Shown: one piece after another, positions 1 through 9,725 of the stretch
How positions within the stretch are numbered: the stretch's first letter is position 1
Layout: every line of letters begins with the position of its first letter
Source: Ctenosaura bakeri
Taxonomy: Eukaryota > Chordata > Lepidosauria > Squamata > Iguanidae
DNA: 64,000 nt
Reading direction: 5' to 3'
Assembly (NCBI GenBank): GCA_948474755.1
Contig: CAOLHI010000075.1
Location: forward strand, 496,001-560,000
Made by a program: the position numbers and the translations under genes
Notes under the pieces: generated by a model
Database searches by the model: none
Seen by the model: only the letters and a program-made list of their open reading frames with translations
What the model was told of the DNA's origin: nothing

Positions 1-2
1 CC

Positions 3-1652
3 AAGGAGAGCCCAATTACTGTTAAGGACCTCATGTGTGAGGAAGATGTCCGAGGAAAGTTAGAGAGGTGGGTGTTGAGTAAGGGGAAATGCCCCAGGAA
101 GGACTCTGTCTTCCAGTCGGCCGATCCCTTTACCTCACTCTGAGAAGCGTATGCCCTGGTGCATAAATCGAAGAACCCATTCAGGCCATCAAAGGATGCA
201 TTGGCCGCTTGGGGACTTTGGCTTGCGGCCAGAGACGCTAGCAGTGCCCTAGTAGAGACCCAGGGGAGGCTAGCAGAAGTGGAAAAGGAGAATGCCCAGC
301 TTCAAGTCAAGATTGAGGAGCTGTGGGCAGACAAGGTAACCTTTGTGCCTGTCACGCAGGCCTCTGCACAGAAACTCAGCGACCTTACGCTAGTGGCCCA
401 AACTTGGGAGGAGAAAGCCCATGCCGTGGAGCTGGATCATGCCCGAGCTGTGGCCAAGTTCATGGTTGGGCAAGTTAAGGAACAGCAGGAGGCTGTTAGT
501 CATGCAGTTTGCCATAAGCAAATTGCTGCACTGGAGAGTCAGCTCCAAACACGCAAGGCCCTAATTTTGGCTGTGTGCCCGGAGCTGCTCTCCACATTCA
601 CCCCAGATTTTTCCGGGGAGCCTTTGCCGGAGGACACTCTGGCCTCCTGTCCCATTAATCCGGACTGGAACAACCCTAAGGTCCCAGTCCACCCCGTAGA
701 GACGAGGTCCATGACTCACAGAACCATCCCCACAGGAGAAGGCAGTTCCTCTGAGGCAGAGACCCGAGAGACTCAGGTCACGGAGACTAGGGTCCCCTGG
801 AGGGCAACCAAGGCTAAGGCCATCGTGGACTAATTGGGTCCCCTAACTCGGTCCACAGGAATCATGTGGTTGAACGTGGTGATACACTCTCACCCGACAG
901 CCATTGGTCAGGACCTGACCCAATTGGCCCGGCTTTGCATGTCCTCATCCGAGCTTTCTGCTCTTGAGTTGGCCGTGATGGCTTGAGGCCTAGTTAGGCT
1001 CAAGGCCCATGACTGGATGAAAGAGGTAGTGAAGATCCTTTGGCGCGGACAGAGTGCGAGTGTGCTCTACGTTACAGAGCAGCAGGGTCCTCGTGAGAAC
1101 TCTGAGGCTTATATGGTGCAGAAGCAGCTACTTGCCATTCTGGGCGAGAAGGTTCCCCTGACCGCCCGTGGGTACAACTTCAACACTGTGGAGTTCAAGA
1201 CTCCGTTATACGGAGGCTTGAACCACGAAATGAAGATGACCCTAGGTCTGGTGGATCCGGCCATGACATCTTGGGAGAACTTTGGGAACAACCTCCCTTG
1301 GGTCACTGACCTGCTACGGGAGGCTGGCTCCCTCCGGCCTTCCATTAAGGCCCCAAAGAAAGTTTCCGGGAATTGGGAACCCATATCGGAGGTGACATAC
1401 TCCAATTATGAGCCCCATTCCCAACACAGGAAGACAGTGCCGAATTCCGTTCCACGTGGGAATTGGAACTCGCGCCCAGCTCCCAGACAGGACAGGCAGT
1501 GGCAAGGGAGAGACTCCCGCAGCCAGCCCGGCAAGGCAGGGAGTCCCCCACAGCAGCCCACTGCCCCAAACAGCCCTCTGAATCTGGCTCTCCCAGGGAG
1601 ACGTCTGGTGGGTACGACCCCATGGCCCAGACATACTCCTCGGACAGAGTGA
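3..1652 (+). pseudogene. Gag-like polyprotein, decayed
   Basis: One frame stays open from the window edge to 1652 apart from three in-frame stops (TGA 141, TAA 831, TGA 984), so it reads as one ancient gene of more than 540 codons whose start lies upstream. The first third has a charged heptad-like stretch (around 270-330) suggesting a coiled coil. The middle resembles a capsid-type globular region. The last 100 residues are rich in Pro, Gln, Arg and Ser, as in a nucleic-acid-binding tail, but no CCHC knuckle is visible. Gag identity is inferred from position, size and composition rather than from a decisive motif. It sits upstream of an LTR with its purine tract. The stops mean it cannot make a full product. 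Confidence 0.55.
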
Positions 1653-1834
1653 GAATCTGGGGTATGCTACGTAGGTTCGGACTGGACATGAGCCAGTTCG
1701 ATGGGAGACCCACAATTGAGCTCCTTGATGTGCTAGACAGGCATCTACCACTGGGAAATAGCCAGCCTGTGAATGCAGTGACCAACGGTCTTCCTCCAGC
1801 TGGTTATTACCCTGACTTAGAGCCCTCAGCATAG
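1463..1834 (+). pseudogene. Probable frameshifted C-terminal continuation of the gag-like frame
   Basis: This frame overlaps the end of the gag-like frame and continues about 60 codons past it. Its last part (from about 1640) has ordinary protein composition, with alternating hydrophobic and charged residues, while the overlapping first part is low-complexity in both frames. The simplest reading is a single indel near 1560-1640 that moved the true C-terminus into this frame. It could instead be a chance open frame in a biased region. No domain is recognised. Confidence 0.35.
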
Positions 1835-2175
1835 GGGTGCCCTCGGTCCCAGGATCTCCCCCAGAGGATTGTGGCTCAACTGAAGCCCAACAGATGGGGT
1901 AGATCTAGGGTGAAGGCAGGCACTAGGACCAAGAGGGATAAGACTCATGCCACCCCTTCTGCAGACTCCGGAGCAGCGCCAAAAGTGCTGCTCCCTAACC
2001 TGAGAAGACAGGGTGAGCCCACCCCGGACGCTATCTGTTTGCCCGGATATGGTGGGGGGGTACCCAATCCAAGCCCTTGAGAAATCCCAAGAGCCTCTGG
2101 TACACCAGAGCCAGGTAGATTGCACCTCCTTCTGACTCAGCCCCAAGTGCGAATCCAACCACCTCCAAGACCATA
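1835..2175 (+). other. ERV internal region without a clear frame
   Basis: About 340 bases between the gag-like part and the next long frame. Short open pieces exist, but none shows a protease or polymerase motif. The place where pol would be expected holds no recognisable pol sequence. Confidence 0.4.
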
Positions 2176-3078
2176 GTGCTTTCAGAGCACCAAGAAGGAT
2201 CGGACCAGGCTGAGGTTCAGGAGGAAGCCCCCGCAGAATCTGACCAGGCACAGAACATTGCCAGCACGTGTGAGAGCCAGACAAAGGAGGACACACAGCA
2301 AGGGGAAGCCAGCCCCAAGCTTCCTAAGCTCTCCATCGTCCCTGCTCTGAGCCCCCAGCTAGAAACCAGCAGTTTATCCCGGGATTTCCTTGAAGCCTTG
2401 GCCAGGAGGGTCCTTCCTCTCCCTGCCTCCTTTCAAGGGAATTTCCAGTGGGACTGCAGAGTCAAGCAGCAAGAGGCTTCTGCCCAGCCAGAGCCCAGGT
2501 TACCAACGGCACTCACCCTGGCACCCCCTAACTTGACTTCACTTACTCCCTTTGTCTGCACTCCAGCCTGGGAGATTTCAGTAACGGAGAGCTCCAAATG
2601 CCACATGGAGGTGGACCTGGCTACTGCCTTCCCCTCCACAAAACTGTATTGGTGCCAGCTGGCTTCCATGTTTGGGGGCACCCTAGTCATTGTAACCCTA
2701 GTAATCTTGAGAGGGGCCAAGACAGCTCTTGGCTTCATCTCGATCACCACTCTGCCTAAAACGACAGAGGTCCAGGAGGCACACGGGTCCAAGACCAGCC
2801 TCCTCTTTGATTTGGCCAAAAGGGTCTCCAGCAAGGAGTGGGCACTGCTGCTCTTGCACATAATTTTAGAGACCCACCAAGTATCACAATTGAAGGAATG
2901 GAAGAGACAGCTGGTTGATCCCGCCTCTGTGGCAATCCCAGAGCTGGAAGATCCCAGTGCCCAAAGACCCAATGTTAGTCCTGTGGTGTGGCAGACTTCC
3001 CTGAATTGCAAGGAAGTGCCAACCGTTAATTTGTCTGAGACGTTTGTCTCCATCTACGAGGTGTTCGACAATGGTTGA
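2176..3078 (+). CDS. Unidentified 300-codon open frame in the ERV internal region
   Basis: This is the longest unbroken frame in the ERV. It opens with GTG at 2176 after an upstream stop; the first ATG codons lie well inside. Residues 1-50 are acidic and Glu/Gln/Ser-rich, residues 50-140 are Pro/Leu-rich, and residues 164-178 form a hydrophobic stretch that could cross a membrane, followed by Arg and Lys. Several Cys (32, 94, 128, 142, 160) precede that stretch. Its place between gag and the 3' LTR and the possible membrane segment are compatible with an env-derived or accessory product. I see no fusion peptide, no CX6CC motif and no sequence I can name. It may equally be a chance survivor in a decayed region. 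No internal stop is present, unlike the gag-like part. Confidence 0.35.
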   Translation: MLSEHQEGSDQAEVQEEAPAESDQAQNIASTCESQTKEDTQQGEASPKLPKLSIVPALSPQLETSSLSRDFLEALARRVLPLPASFQGNFQWDCRVKQQEASAQPEPRLPTALTLAPPNLTSLTPFVCTPAWEISVTESSKCHMEVDLATAFPSTKLYWCQLASMFGGTLVIVTLVILRGAKTALGFISITTLPKTTEVQEAHGSKTSLLFDLAKRVSSKEWALLLLHIILETHQVSQLKEWKRQLVDPASVAIPELEDPSAQRPNVSPVVWQTSLNCKEVPTVNLSETFVSIYEVFDNG

Positions 3079-3900
3079 ACGGCCATTGTCTGAAGGGGAT
3101 CGAGGCAGAGTGGCGACCCCTCCGAATCCCCAGTTATTGTAAATAGTCCCGCCATGTACATAGTTCTGCTTGCTTTGGAATTTGTAGTATAGAAATAGTC
3201 ATTCCTTTCTTTTCAAGCTCTGCCTTGGCACTTCTGCTGTAAACAGCTCGCTCCCATCCTTCCCACACCACTGATTTCAGAATCCGAACTCAACTCCCAG
3301 TAGGCTCCTTGCCATTTATTTGCATTTGTTAATTGCATTGGCTATCAACTATGTCAGTCTTTCTTCCATGAGCTATAGGTCGACGGTTCCAGAGAGCCGA
3401 GACTACTCTCGAACTCGTCCACCTCCCCTGGGCACCGTGGGGGAGAGTGAGTGCAGAGACATCACTATTCCAGTCGAGCCAAGCCTGAGACAACAACCTG
3501 ATCCTGGTACCACAGTTGGGGACCCCAGATGAGGCAATCCTGCCACTCCCCAACGGACTTTATGAACTGTTTTTCCACTATTCCAGATTGTAAACCGTTT
3601 GGACTATTCCGCTTGCCACTTTGCGAGCTGCTTCCTGCAAAGAACTAGTGTTCCCTGGCTAGCTTGACTACAAACTTGGACATTTTGCTGTTGTTCCAGT
3701 GCTGCTTGAACTCATGTTGCTCATTTGCTCCAGCCACCAGACTTTTCCTGCTCCTGAGGGTGGGGGTGGGGGTGTAGAGACTTTTGCTTGCACCTCACCT
3801 CCCGCAGACTACGAACTCTCATTCCAATATCCACACGGAATGGATTGCTTCTTGGATTACATCCATTGCCAGACCCCGCATTGAATTTACAGTATTTCAT
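3079..3900 (+). other. ERV 3' internal region, non-coding
   Basis: There is no supported gene here. It holds short frames only and ends at the CR1 insertion. A G-rich run lies near 3760. It probably belongs to the long 3' untranslated part of the ERV, which resumes after the CR1 at about 5390. Confidence 0.4.
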
Positions 3901-5381
3901 TGATTATTGGCAGAGGTCATTTCGGAACCGCTTGCTATAATCTTTGAGAAATCTTGGAGGACAGGAGAAGTTCCAGCAGACTGGAAGAGACCAAATGTTG
4001 TCCCCATCTTCAAGAAGGGAAAAAAAGAGGACCCAAATAACTACCGCCCAGTCAGCCTGACGTCAGTACCCGGTAAGATCCTGGAGCAGATCATTAAGCA
4101 GCCAGTTTCTAATCATTTAGAAAGCAACGTGGTAATCACGAGAAGTCAACATGGATTTCTCAAAAATAAGTCATGCCAGACTAATCTTATCTCTTTTTAT
4201 GATAGAGTTACTAGCTTGATAGATGAAGGGAATGCTGTGGATGTAGCATATCTCGATTTCAGTAAGGCCTTTGACAAAGTTCCCCACGACATTCTTGCAA
4301 AGAAGCTAGTTAAATGTGGGCTGGACAGGGCTACTATTAGTTGGATTTGTATTTGTTTGACCGATCGAACCCAAAGGGTGATCACAAATGGCTACTTTTC
4401 ATCCTGGAGGGAAGTGACTAGGGTTCTGTCCTGGGCCCAGTGCTGTTCAATATTTTTATCAATGACTTGGATGAAGGAATAGAGGGCATGCTCATCAAAT
4501 TTGCAGATGACACCAAATTGGGAGGGGTTGCTAATACGCCAGAGGACAGGATCAGAATTCAAAATGACCTGGATAGGTTGGAGAGCTGAGCCAAGGCGAA
4601 CAAAATGAAATTCAACAGAGAGAAGTGTAAGGTTCTACACTTAGGTAGAAAAAATGGAATCCACAAATATAGGATGGGGGACACGTGGCTGGATAGCAGT
4701 ACGTGTAAAAGGGATCTAGGAGTCTTCATAGACCACAAGCTGAACATGAGTCAGCAGTGTGATGTGGCAGCCAAGAAAGCCAATGCAATTCTCGGCTGCA
4801 TCAATAGGAGTATGGTGTCTAGATCGAGGGAGGTACTGGTACCACTCTACTCTGCTTTGGTTAGACCCCATCTTGAATACTGTGTCCAGTTCTGGGCACC
4901 CCAATTCAAGAAGGATATTGACAAGCTGGAGCAAGTCCAGAGGAGGGCGACGAAAATGGTGAGAGGCCTGGAAAACATGCCCTATGAGGATAGACTTAGA
5001 GAGCTGGGTATGTTTAGTCTGCAGAAGAGAAGGCTAAGAGGGGACATGATAGCCATGTTTAAATATTTGAAGGGATGCCACGTAGAGGAAGGAGAGGGCT
5101 TGTTTTCTGCTGCTCCAGAGACCAGGACAAGAAGCAATGGATTCAAGTTGCAGGAAAGGAGATTCCACCTGAACCTCAGGAAGAACTTCCTGACAGTCAG
5201 GGCTGTCCGGCAGTGGAATCTGTTGCCTCGGAGTGTAGTGGAGTCTCCTTCCTTGGAGGTTTTTAAGCAGAGGCTTGATGGCCATCTGTCGGGAGTGCTT
5301 TGAGGGTGTTCCTGCATGGCAGGGGGTTGGACTGGATAGCCCCTGTGGTCTCTTCCAACTCTACATGTCTATGATTCTATG
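3901..5381 (+). mobile_element. CR1 LINE, 5'-truncated
   Basis: The segment encodes the C-terminal two thirds of a CR1 reverse transcriptase and ends in the family's ATTCTATGATT-like 3' terminus (5369-5381). ATTTCATT occurs just before it (3893-3900) and just after it (5382-5389), consistent with an 8-bp target duplication. It interrupts the ERV internal region and is therefore younger than the ERV. It has lost its 5' end, as is usual for CR1 copies. Confidence 0.88.
3907..5303 (+). pseudogene. CR1 ORF2 reverse transcriptase, broken
   Basis: This is the reverse transcriptase of a CR1 LINE, which copies element RNA at the target site. The RT fingers motif NNYRPVSL (near 4040) and the palm motif YLDFSKAFD (near 4250) are in the first frame. 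A deletion near 4420 removes the usual GVPQG box and shifts the frame. The catalytic FADD box then reads at 4500-4511 in the new frame, followed by a TGA near 4587 and an open C-terminal part (4605-5303) that includes the conserved LGRKN and LEYCVQFW segments. The endonuclease domain is missing through 5' truncation. The copy is inactive. Confidence 0.88.
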
Positions 5382-5389
5382 ATTTCATT

Positions 5390-5703
5390 TTTCATTGCTA
5401 TATTGCCTTTCTCCATTGGCGGGAGGCTTCTTTCATAATTCACCATTCACCGCTATTGCTATTATTGATTGCCATTGGTATTGCTTCAATTGCTATGATT
5501 TTGAAATTGATGTTTGCCTGTGTGAATGTGGTTAGGTTTAGGATTTTATTAGATAAGGAATGCTTCTTACTAGATAGGAATGTTGCAAAAGCCTTTGCTC
5601 ATAGGAGTGATATGACCCCGGAGTCTGTAGATCTCCATTTGGCGCTAAATTTGTTTTGAAAAGTTTAATTTGAAAATGTCCAATATTGTCCCAACATCGT
5701 CCA
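5390..5703 (+). other. ERV 3' internal region, continued after the CR1
   Basis: This is T-rich non-coding DNA between the CR1 and the purine tract. No frame is supported. It joins the pre-CR1 part of the ERV (to 3900) into one untranslated region of about 1.1 kb. Confidence 0.45.
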
Positions 5704-5717
5704 TTTTGGGAGGGGGA
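5704..5717 (+). promoter_or_regulatory. Polypurine tract of the ERV
   Basis: TTTTGGGAGGGGGA lies two bases before the LTR's first TG. A purine run directly abutting the 3' LTR is the plus-strand primer site of retroviral replication. Its position fixes the LTR start and shows that the upstream DNA is the element's internal region. Confidence 0.75.
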
Positions 5718-6140
5718 TTGTTGCTGTGGTTCAGGCCTATCCGGAGATAGCACTTGATATTGTTTTGATATCAAATGATTCAGCTTTCCTCTGCCACCCC
5801 GCTCCACGTGTTTGCGAGGCCTCCAGACAAGCACGTAAACAGGCATGGCCGATAATTGCTGGACATTCCATTCTCCACTTAGGCAGGCCGGACAGAGCTG
5901 GTTCGTCACTTCAGGGACCTCTCTGGCAAACACCTCATTGCTTATGTGCGATACTAACAAAGGCTCCCTGCCCCAAGCAGGTAGCCTCACAAAGCGCTCC
6001 ATATTTGGATACTGGCTACACTATTGTCAATTCAAGCCTAAGCCAATCATGCTAAACTCTGACCTTTCCAAAGCTTTGTCCCGCTCCTAAATCACATTGT
6101 TCTCACCGAGTAAGGTATGGCCTGCAGTCACAATTCACCC

Positions 6141-6147
6141 TATAAAA
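6141..6147 (+). promoter_or_regulatory. TATA box of LTR A
   Basis: TATAAAA sits about 335 bases upstream of the poly-A signal, and the equivalent TATAAAA is present in LTR C at 38134. It is the likely core promoter of the element. Confidence 0.6.
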
Positions 6148-6475
6148 GCCCCCGATTCCGATACCTTCCTCGGATTGCTCCCGAGTTCCAGACCGCCTTG
6201 CTGCCGCTTTGCCTGGCGAGCCTTCTCCTCAGTTCCAGTAACTGAGCCCGCTCAACCCCGGATCGCTCCGGACTTCCATCCTGCCTTGCTGCCACTTTAT
6301 TCAGCGAGTTCCCCTCAGCGAACTGCTCTGAGCTTCTTCCCTGAACCCCAACATCGCTCTCAAACTACAGGACTATGAGACAGGTGTCGTATCACCCATT
6401 TCCCTCCGAAAACCCCTATTTCCAATTCTTTAGTTAGCTGTGTGACTGTGTTGTTGTTGATATTTGTCAGTATTC

Positions 6476-6481
6476 AATAAA
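6476..6481 (+). terminator. Poly-A signal of LTR A
   Basis: AATAAA lies in the R region and is matched by AATAAA in LTR C (38369) and by its complement in LTR B (7806). Confidence 0.6.
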
Positions 6482-6678
6482 ACAACATTTTTGCTATTTC
6501 AAACCGTCTGACTGCTTGACTGACCTGACCCCGTAGATGCTGGTTTGCAAGATCCTGCTAAGTTACCCTGCCTCTCGCTAGCTTTAGTGAGTGCTCCAGC
6601 TAATTTTCCCCAAGGTTGTGTTGTTGTTGTTTGGTTATTTGGGAGCCCCTCCTGGGACCCCCAGAGAAAAGGGTAACA

Positions 6679-7133
6679 GAAGAATAGTCTCTGCTTGTGC
6701 TAAGCTATCCAGGTATGATTATGGCAAATCGTTCTACCCGAGTTATACTTATGACAGAACTATTAAGGAAAAATAAATAGTAGCAGTGGTCATAGAAATG
6801 TCAGGCTGTTCTCTAGGTGGTTAACTAGATGTTTGCATCTTCCAGGGGTTTTGCACACTTTGACCTTGCCGTGCAAAGAAGCTAAAAACAATTGATGCTT
6901 CTCTGTATGAGGGCAGACCTGGGATTTCTGGCATCACAGCCAGAGTGGTCAGAACAACCTCTGCTTCTAAAAGTGAATAATTATGCAAGGATTGGAGTTG
7001 GTGGTGATGAGTATATCCATTATTATCACACAAACTCTTCAAACATTTTAGGATGTGCTTGTGGTGTGCAGCAGAATTGTTTGCTGTGAGTGTTTTTGAT
7101 GTGATTGTTTTTATAACCATGAATATGTTAATC
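6679..7133. other. Unassigned flank
   Basis: AT-rich DNA between LTR A and the CR1 end. Nothing is recognised in it. Confidence 0.4.
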
Positions 7134-7231
7134 ATAAATCATAGAATCATAGAATTGGAAAGGAGCACCTGCCCACTGCCATGCAGCAATAGACAACTAA
7201 ATGACTTTTTAAAGATGCCCATCCAGTATCT

Positions 7232-7425
7232 ATGTAAAGTCGAAGGCTTTCGTGGCTGAAATCCATAAGTTGTTGTGGGTTTTCTGTGCTTTGAGGCCGT
7301 GTTCTTTTAGTATTTTCTCCTGACGTTTCACCTGCATCTGTGGCTGGCATCTTCAGAAGATCTGGTAGCATGGCCTAATACTAATAAGAACATGGCCTCA
7401 AAGCCTGGAAAACCCACAACAATCT
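7232..7425 (-). mobile_element. Small foldback retroelement fragment, probably Penelope-like, in the CR1 end
   Basis: The 194-bp segment is flanked by the perfect 11-bp duplication ATCCAGTATCT (7221-7231 and 7426-7436). Its two ends are inverted copies of each other (about 7268-7310 and 7381-7422). The core, antisense, carries CTGAAGA and GAAACGTC motifs of hammerhead type. Partial and inverted end copies with hammerhead motifs are features of Penelope-like elements. The insertion is directly visible; the family is inferred. Confidence 0.6.
7320..7356 (-). ncRNA. Hammerhead-ribozyme-like motif (degenerate)
   Basis: On the reverse strand the segment reads CTGAAGA, then a stem-forming stretch, then GAAACGTC. 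This fits CUGANGA, stem II, GAAA and a GUC cleavage triplet with a very short stem III. The stem II in this copy is imperfect, with an extra base after CTGAAGA, so activity is doubtful. Confidence 0.3.
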
Positions 7426-7609
7426 ATCCAGTATCTGTTTTAAAGACCTTCAAAGATGGGAAGTCCACCACCCATGGAGAGGCTTAGGTTAACATAGATT
7501 TATGCAGGGTATCAGACTGAAAACAAGGAAGTTTGAATGTAAATCTCCTTTCAGATATTTTGTTAATTACAGAGAGATTAGCCCTATGCAAGTGTTTCTC
7601 TACCCATGT

Positions 7610-8451
7610 TGTTACCCTGTGTTTTGGGGGGTCCCGGGAGGGGCGCCCAGATTGCCAATTAAAATACAAGTTGGGGAAAATTAGCTGGAGCACTCTTTTG
7701 GCTAACGAGAGGCAGGGTAACCTTGCAAGGATCTTTAAACCCAATGTCTACGGCTTCAGGTCAGGGAACAGGCACGCAAGTTTAAAAGTAACCAAAAATA
7801 ACAGTTTTATTGAGAAACAACAGAAAATAAATAACAGACACTAACTAACTGGGAAACAGAATTGGAGAGCTTAAGGATAGTCAATACGACACCTGGTCTC
7901 ATTGTCCTTGGAAAAAGAGAGATGGGGTTCCGAAGAAGAAAGCTCAGCATGGCTGGCTGAGGGGAGTTCCCTTAGATGACCAGCAGCAGGGCGGGATGGC
8001 AGTCCAAAGTAGTCCGAAGACCATTTGGAAATGCGGGGTATTTATAGGGGAGTTTGTACCTTTTGGCTATGGCAAGCCAGGCAAGAACAAAAGGAGTTTT
8101 GGCGCTGGACAAAGGATTTGGAAAGGTCAAATTTAACATGATGAGCTTAGCGCTTGATGACAATAGTTTAAATGTCTTGTTTACCGGGCTGGCTCTGCTG
8201 AGAGCCGTGCAGCTTTTGTGAAGTTTGCAAGTGGAAGTTCCCTGAAGCGAGGAACGAAGCTTGGGTTGCTGGCCTCAATAGAGTCTGGAATGTAAAACCA
8301 TTAGCGGCCGCACTCATGTCCGCACTTGTCCGGAGAACCTTGCAAACACGTGGAGTGAGGTGACTGAAAGCAGGTCCAGCTAAGGCCGAATTGGATGATA
8401 TCAAAGTGATATCTGGGGGTCCTCATCCACCGTGCCATACCGGAAGTAACA
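7610..8451 (-). mobile_element. Solo LTR (copy B), reverse strand
   Basis: This 842-bp LTR runs from TGTTACCCTG (7610) to GTAACA (8451) and is flanked by the 4-bp duplication ATGT (7606-7609 and 8452-8455). Read in reverse it has the same layout as copies A and C: U3, TATAAA (complement at 8041-8046), AATAAA (complement at 7806-7811) and the CTGACC...GGGTAACA end. No internal region is attached, so it is a solo LTR left by recombination. Confidence 0.88.
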
Positions 8452-8455
8452 ATGT

Positions 8456-9473
8456 GAGAGTTAAAACTGTCAGGGAAGGCAGCGGCATGCATGGAAGCTC
8501 CCCATTGTACTTGTTCCCAGCTGAATAGGCTCCTTGGAAAGCCTACTTGTATTGAACACAGAAGCCTGCAAAGGGTTCTTATTTGAGCAGCCTGTGAGTT
8601 ATCTGAAACCCTGAAACACTTGAAAGAGGCCAATGGTATTGGGAATGAGTGTTGTGTACACATCTTCACCACACTATACCATTTTAATCTTCCAAATGAA
8701 TAGGGCTTGTCCTTTTGGCACAACTTCCATCACAGCGTTCTTATGAGGATAACCACATGTAAGCTGCCTTGAGCTATTTGAAAGAAAGGTGGGGAAAGTA
8801 TGATTAGTAGATAGATAAAACAAGTACTTTATATGGTTGAACCAGAGAAGATCATAACTTTCCTGGGGGAACCCAGTGATGTGGATGAGGTGGGATTTAA
8901 ACTGGGGATTTCCCAAGCCCCTGTACTCTGCTTCTGCTATGTGTAGACCCCTGAATATTTAGGGGGTCTACATTTTCATGAGTTAGAAATGCTCCTTTTC
9001 CATTTGGTGACATCACAATGTCTCTATGTTATTTGTCATCCCTGGTGCCACAAATAATATGATGTAAGACCTCAGGGGTTTATGTCCTATGACTCTACAC
9101 CCTGAGCTAAAGGACAGAGTCTTCATAGAAATTATGCTAAATTGTACCATTAGTTAATATATAATTAACACCAAGCAGTAGGTCATGTCCTTCCTCTCCA
9201 TGAAGAAACTTGTCAATTGATGACAGGAGAGCTGGTGTGGTACTTCATTATACTAAACTTGGTCAAATCCCTGCTCAGGCAGACATTTGCTAGGTGGCCT
9301 TGGGCAAATACCTTCTTTTCAGTCTCAAGTTCTGTCAAGTAACAATGTTTCCTCATCTTTCACAGTTTGTTGACAGAGAGGTGATTGATGAGTACCTGCC
9401 ATAATTTAAACAGTTCTCCACCAGTTCCTGAAAAGGAATGTTTCATTCCCGTTGCTGATTATAAGCCAAGTCA

Positions 9474-9474
<1 letters not shown>
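8456..9474. other. Unassigned DNA
   Basis: About 1 kb of mixed AT-rich sequence. I see no gene, inverted repeat or recognisable repeat family in it. Confidence 0.4.
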
Positions 9475-9534
<60 letters not shown>

Positions 9535-9541
9535 ATCTATC
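9475..9541. repeat. Microsatellite (TGTC)n(TATC)n
   Basis: A short run of GTCT units passes into about eleven TCTA/TATC units, ending with one interrupted unit. Confidence 0.95.
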
Positions 9542-9609
9542 CTTTTGAGGAACACTTTACAGTGGAGTTCATCTTTTGCTTGCTAGTTTGAGGTCATCGT
9601 GGCTTCTGT

Positions 9610-9725
9610 GTGTGTATGTGCCTTCAAGCTGCCTGTCGATTTATGGTGACCCCATGAATTTCATATGGTCTTCTTAGGAAACAAATACTCAAAGGTGGTT
9701 TTGCCAGCTTGTAGAGGATTTTTAA
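9610..9725 (-). mobile_element. SINE tail fragment
   Basis: The stretch with GTGCCTTCAAGCTGCC, TTATGGTGACCCCATGAAT and AAAGGTGGTTTTGCCAG matches the 3' half of the 5S-headed SINE at 10391-11192. The 5S part is missing, so this is a truncated copy. Confidence 0.6.

Larger units (their letters stand above)
1..6678 (+). mobile_element. ERV-like LTR retroelement, 3' part (internal region plus 3' LTR)
   Basis: A decayed gag-like frame, a second long frame, a purine tract and a 960-bp LTR follow one another on the + strand, which is the order of a retroviral-type element. The LTR begins TGTTG and ends TAACA immediately after the purine tract. The 5' LTR and primer site would lie left of the window. 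No reverse transcriptase, protease or integrase motif is seen between the gag-like part and the LTR, so this copy looks like a deleted or non-autonomous element. A CR1 LINE (3901-5381) is inserted in its 3' part. The four bases after the LTR are GAAG, the expected right-hand target duplication. Confidence 0.8.
5719..6678 (+). mobile_element. 3' LTR (copy A)
   Basis: A 960-bp LTR begins with TG at 5719 and ends CA at 6678. It has a TATA box (6141), a poly-A signal (6476) and a terminal part shared with copies B, C and D: the CTGACC motif, the TTACCCTGCCTCTC motif and the GGGACCCCC...GGGTAACA end. Copy C shares the TTTTGATATCAAAT block of U3. The termini form the short inverted repeat TGTT/AACA. 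Confidence 0.85.
7134..7480 (-). mobile_element. CR1 3' end, reverse strand, split by an insertion
   Basis: AATCATAGAATCATAGAATTG at the left is the complement of the CR1 3' terminus. It is followed by the usual antisense 3' sequence (CATGCAGCAATAGACAACTAA, then CCATCCAGTATCTGTTTTAAAG). The CR1 is continuous only if 7232-7436 is removed, so it is older than that insert. Confidence 0.75.

Noticed and set aside
1835..2175. Protease or pol remnant of the ERV
   Set aside because: No DTG/DSG or YxDD motif can be read in any frame between the gag-like region and the orphan frame.
6097..6378. Frame of 93 codons within LTR A
   Set aside because: It lies across the LTR promoter region; the equivalent region in LTRs B and C is not open in the same way.
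9475..9541. CRISPR-like repeat pattern in the tetranucleotide run
   Set aside because: It is a simple microsatellite without spacers, and the window is clearly vertebrate DNA.
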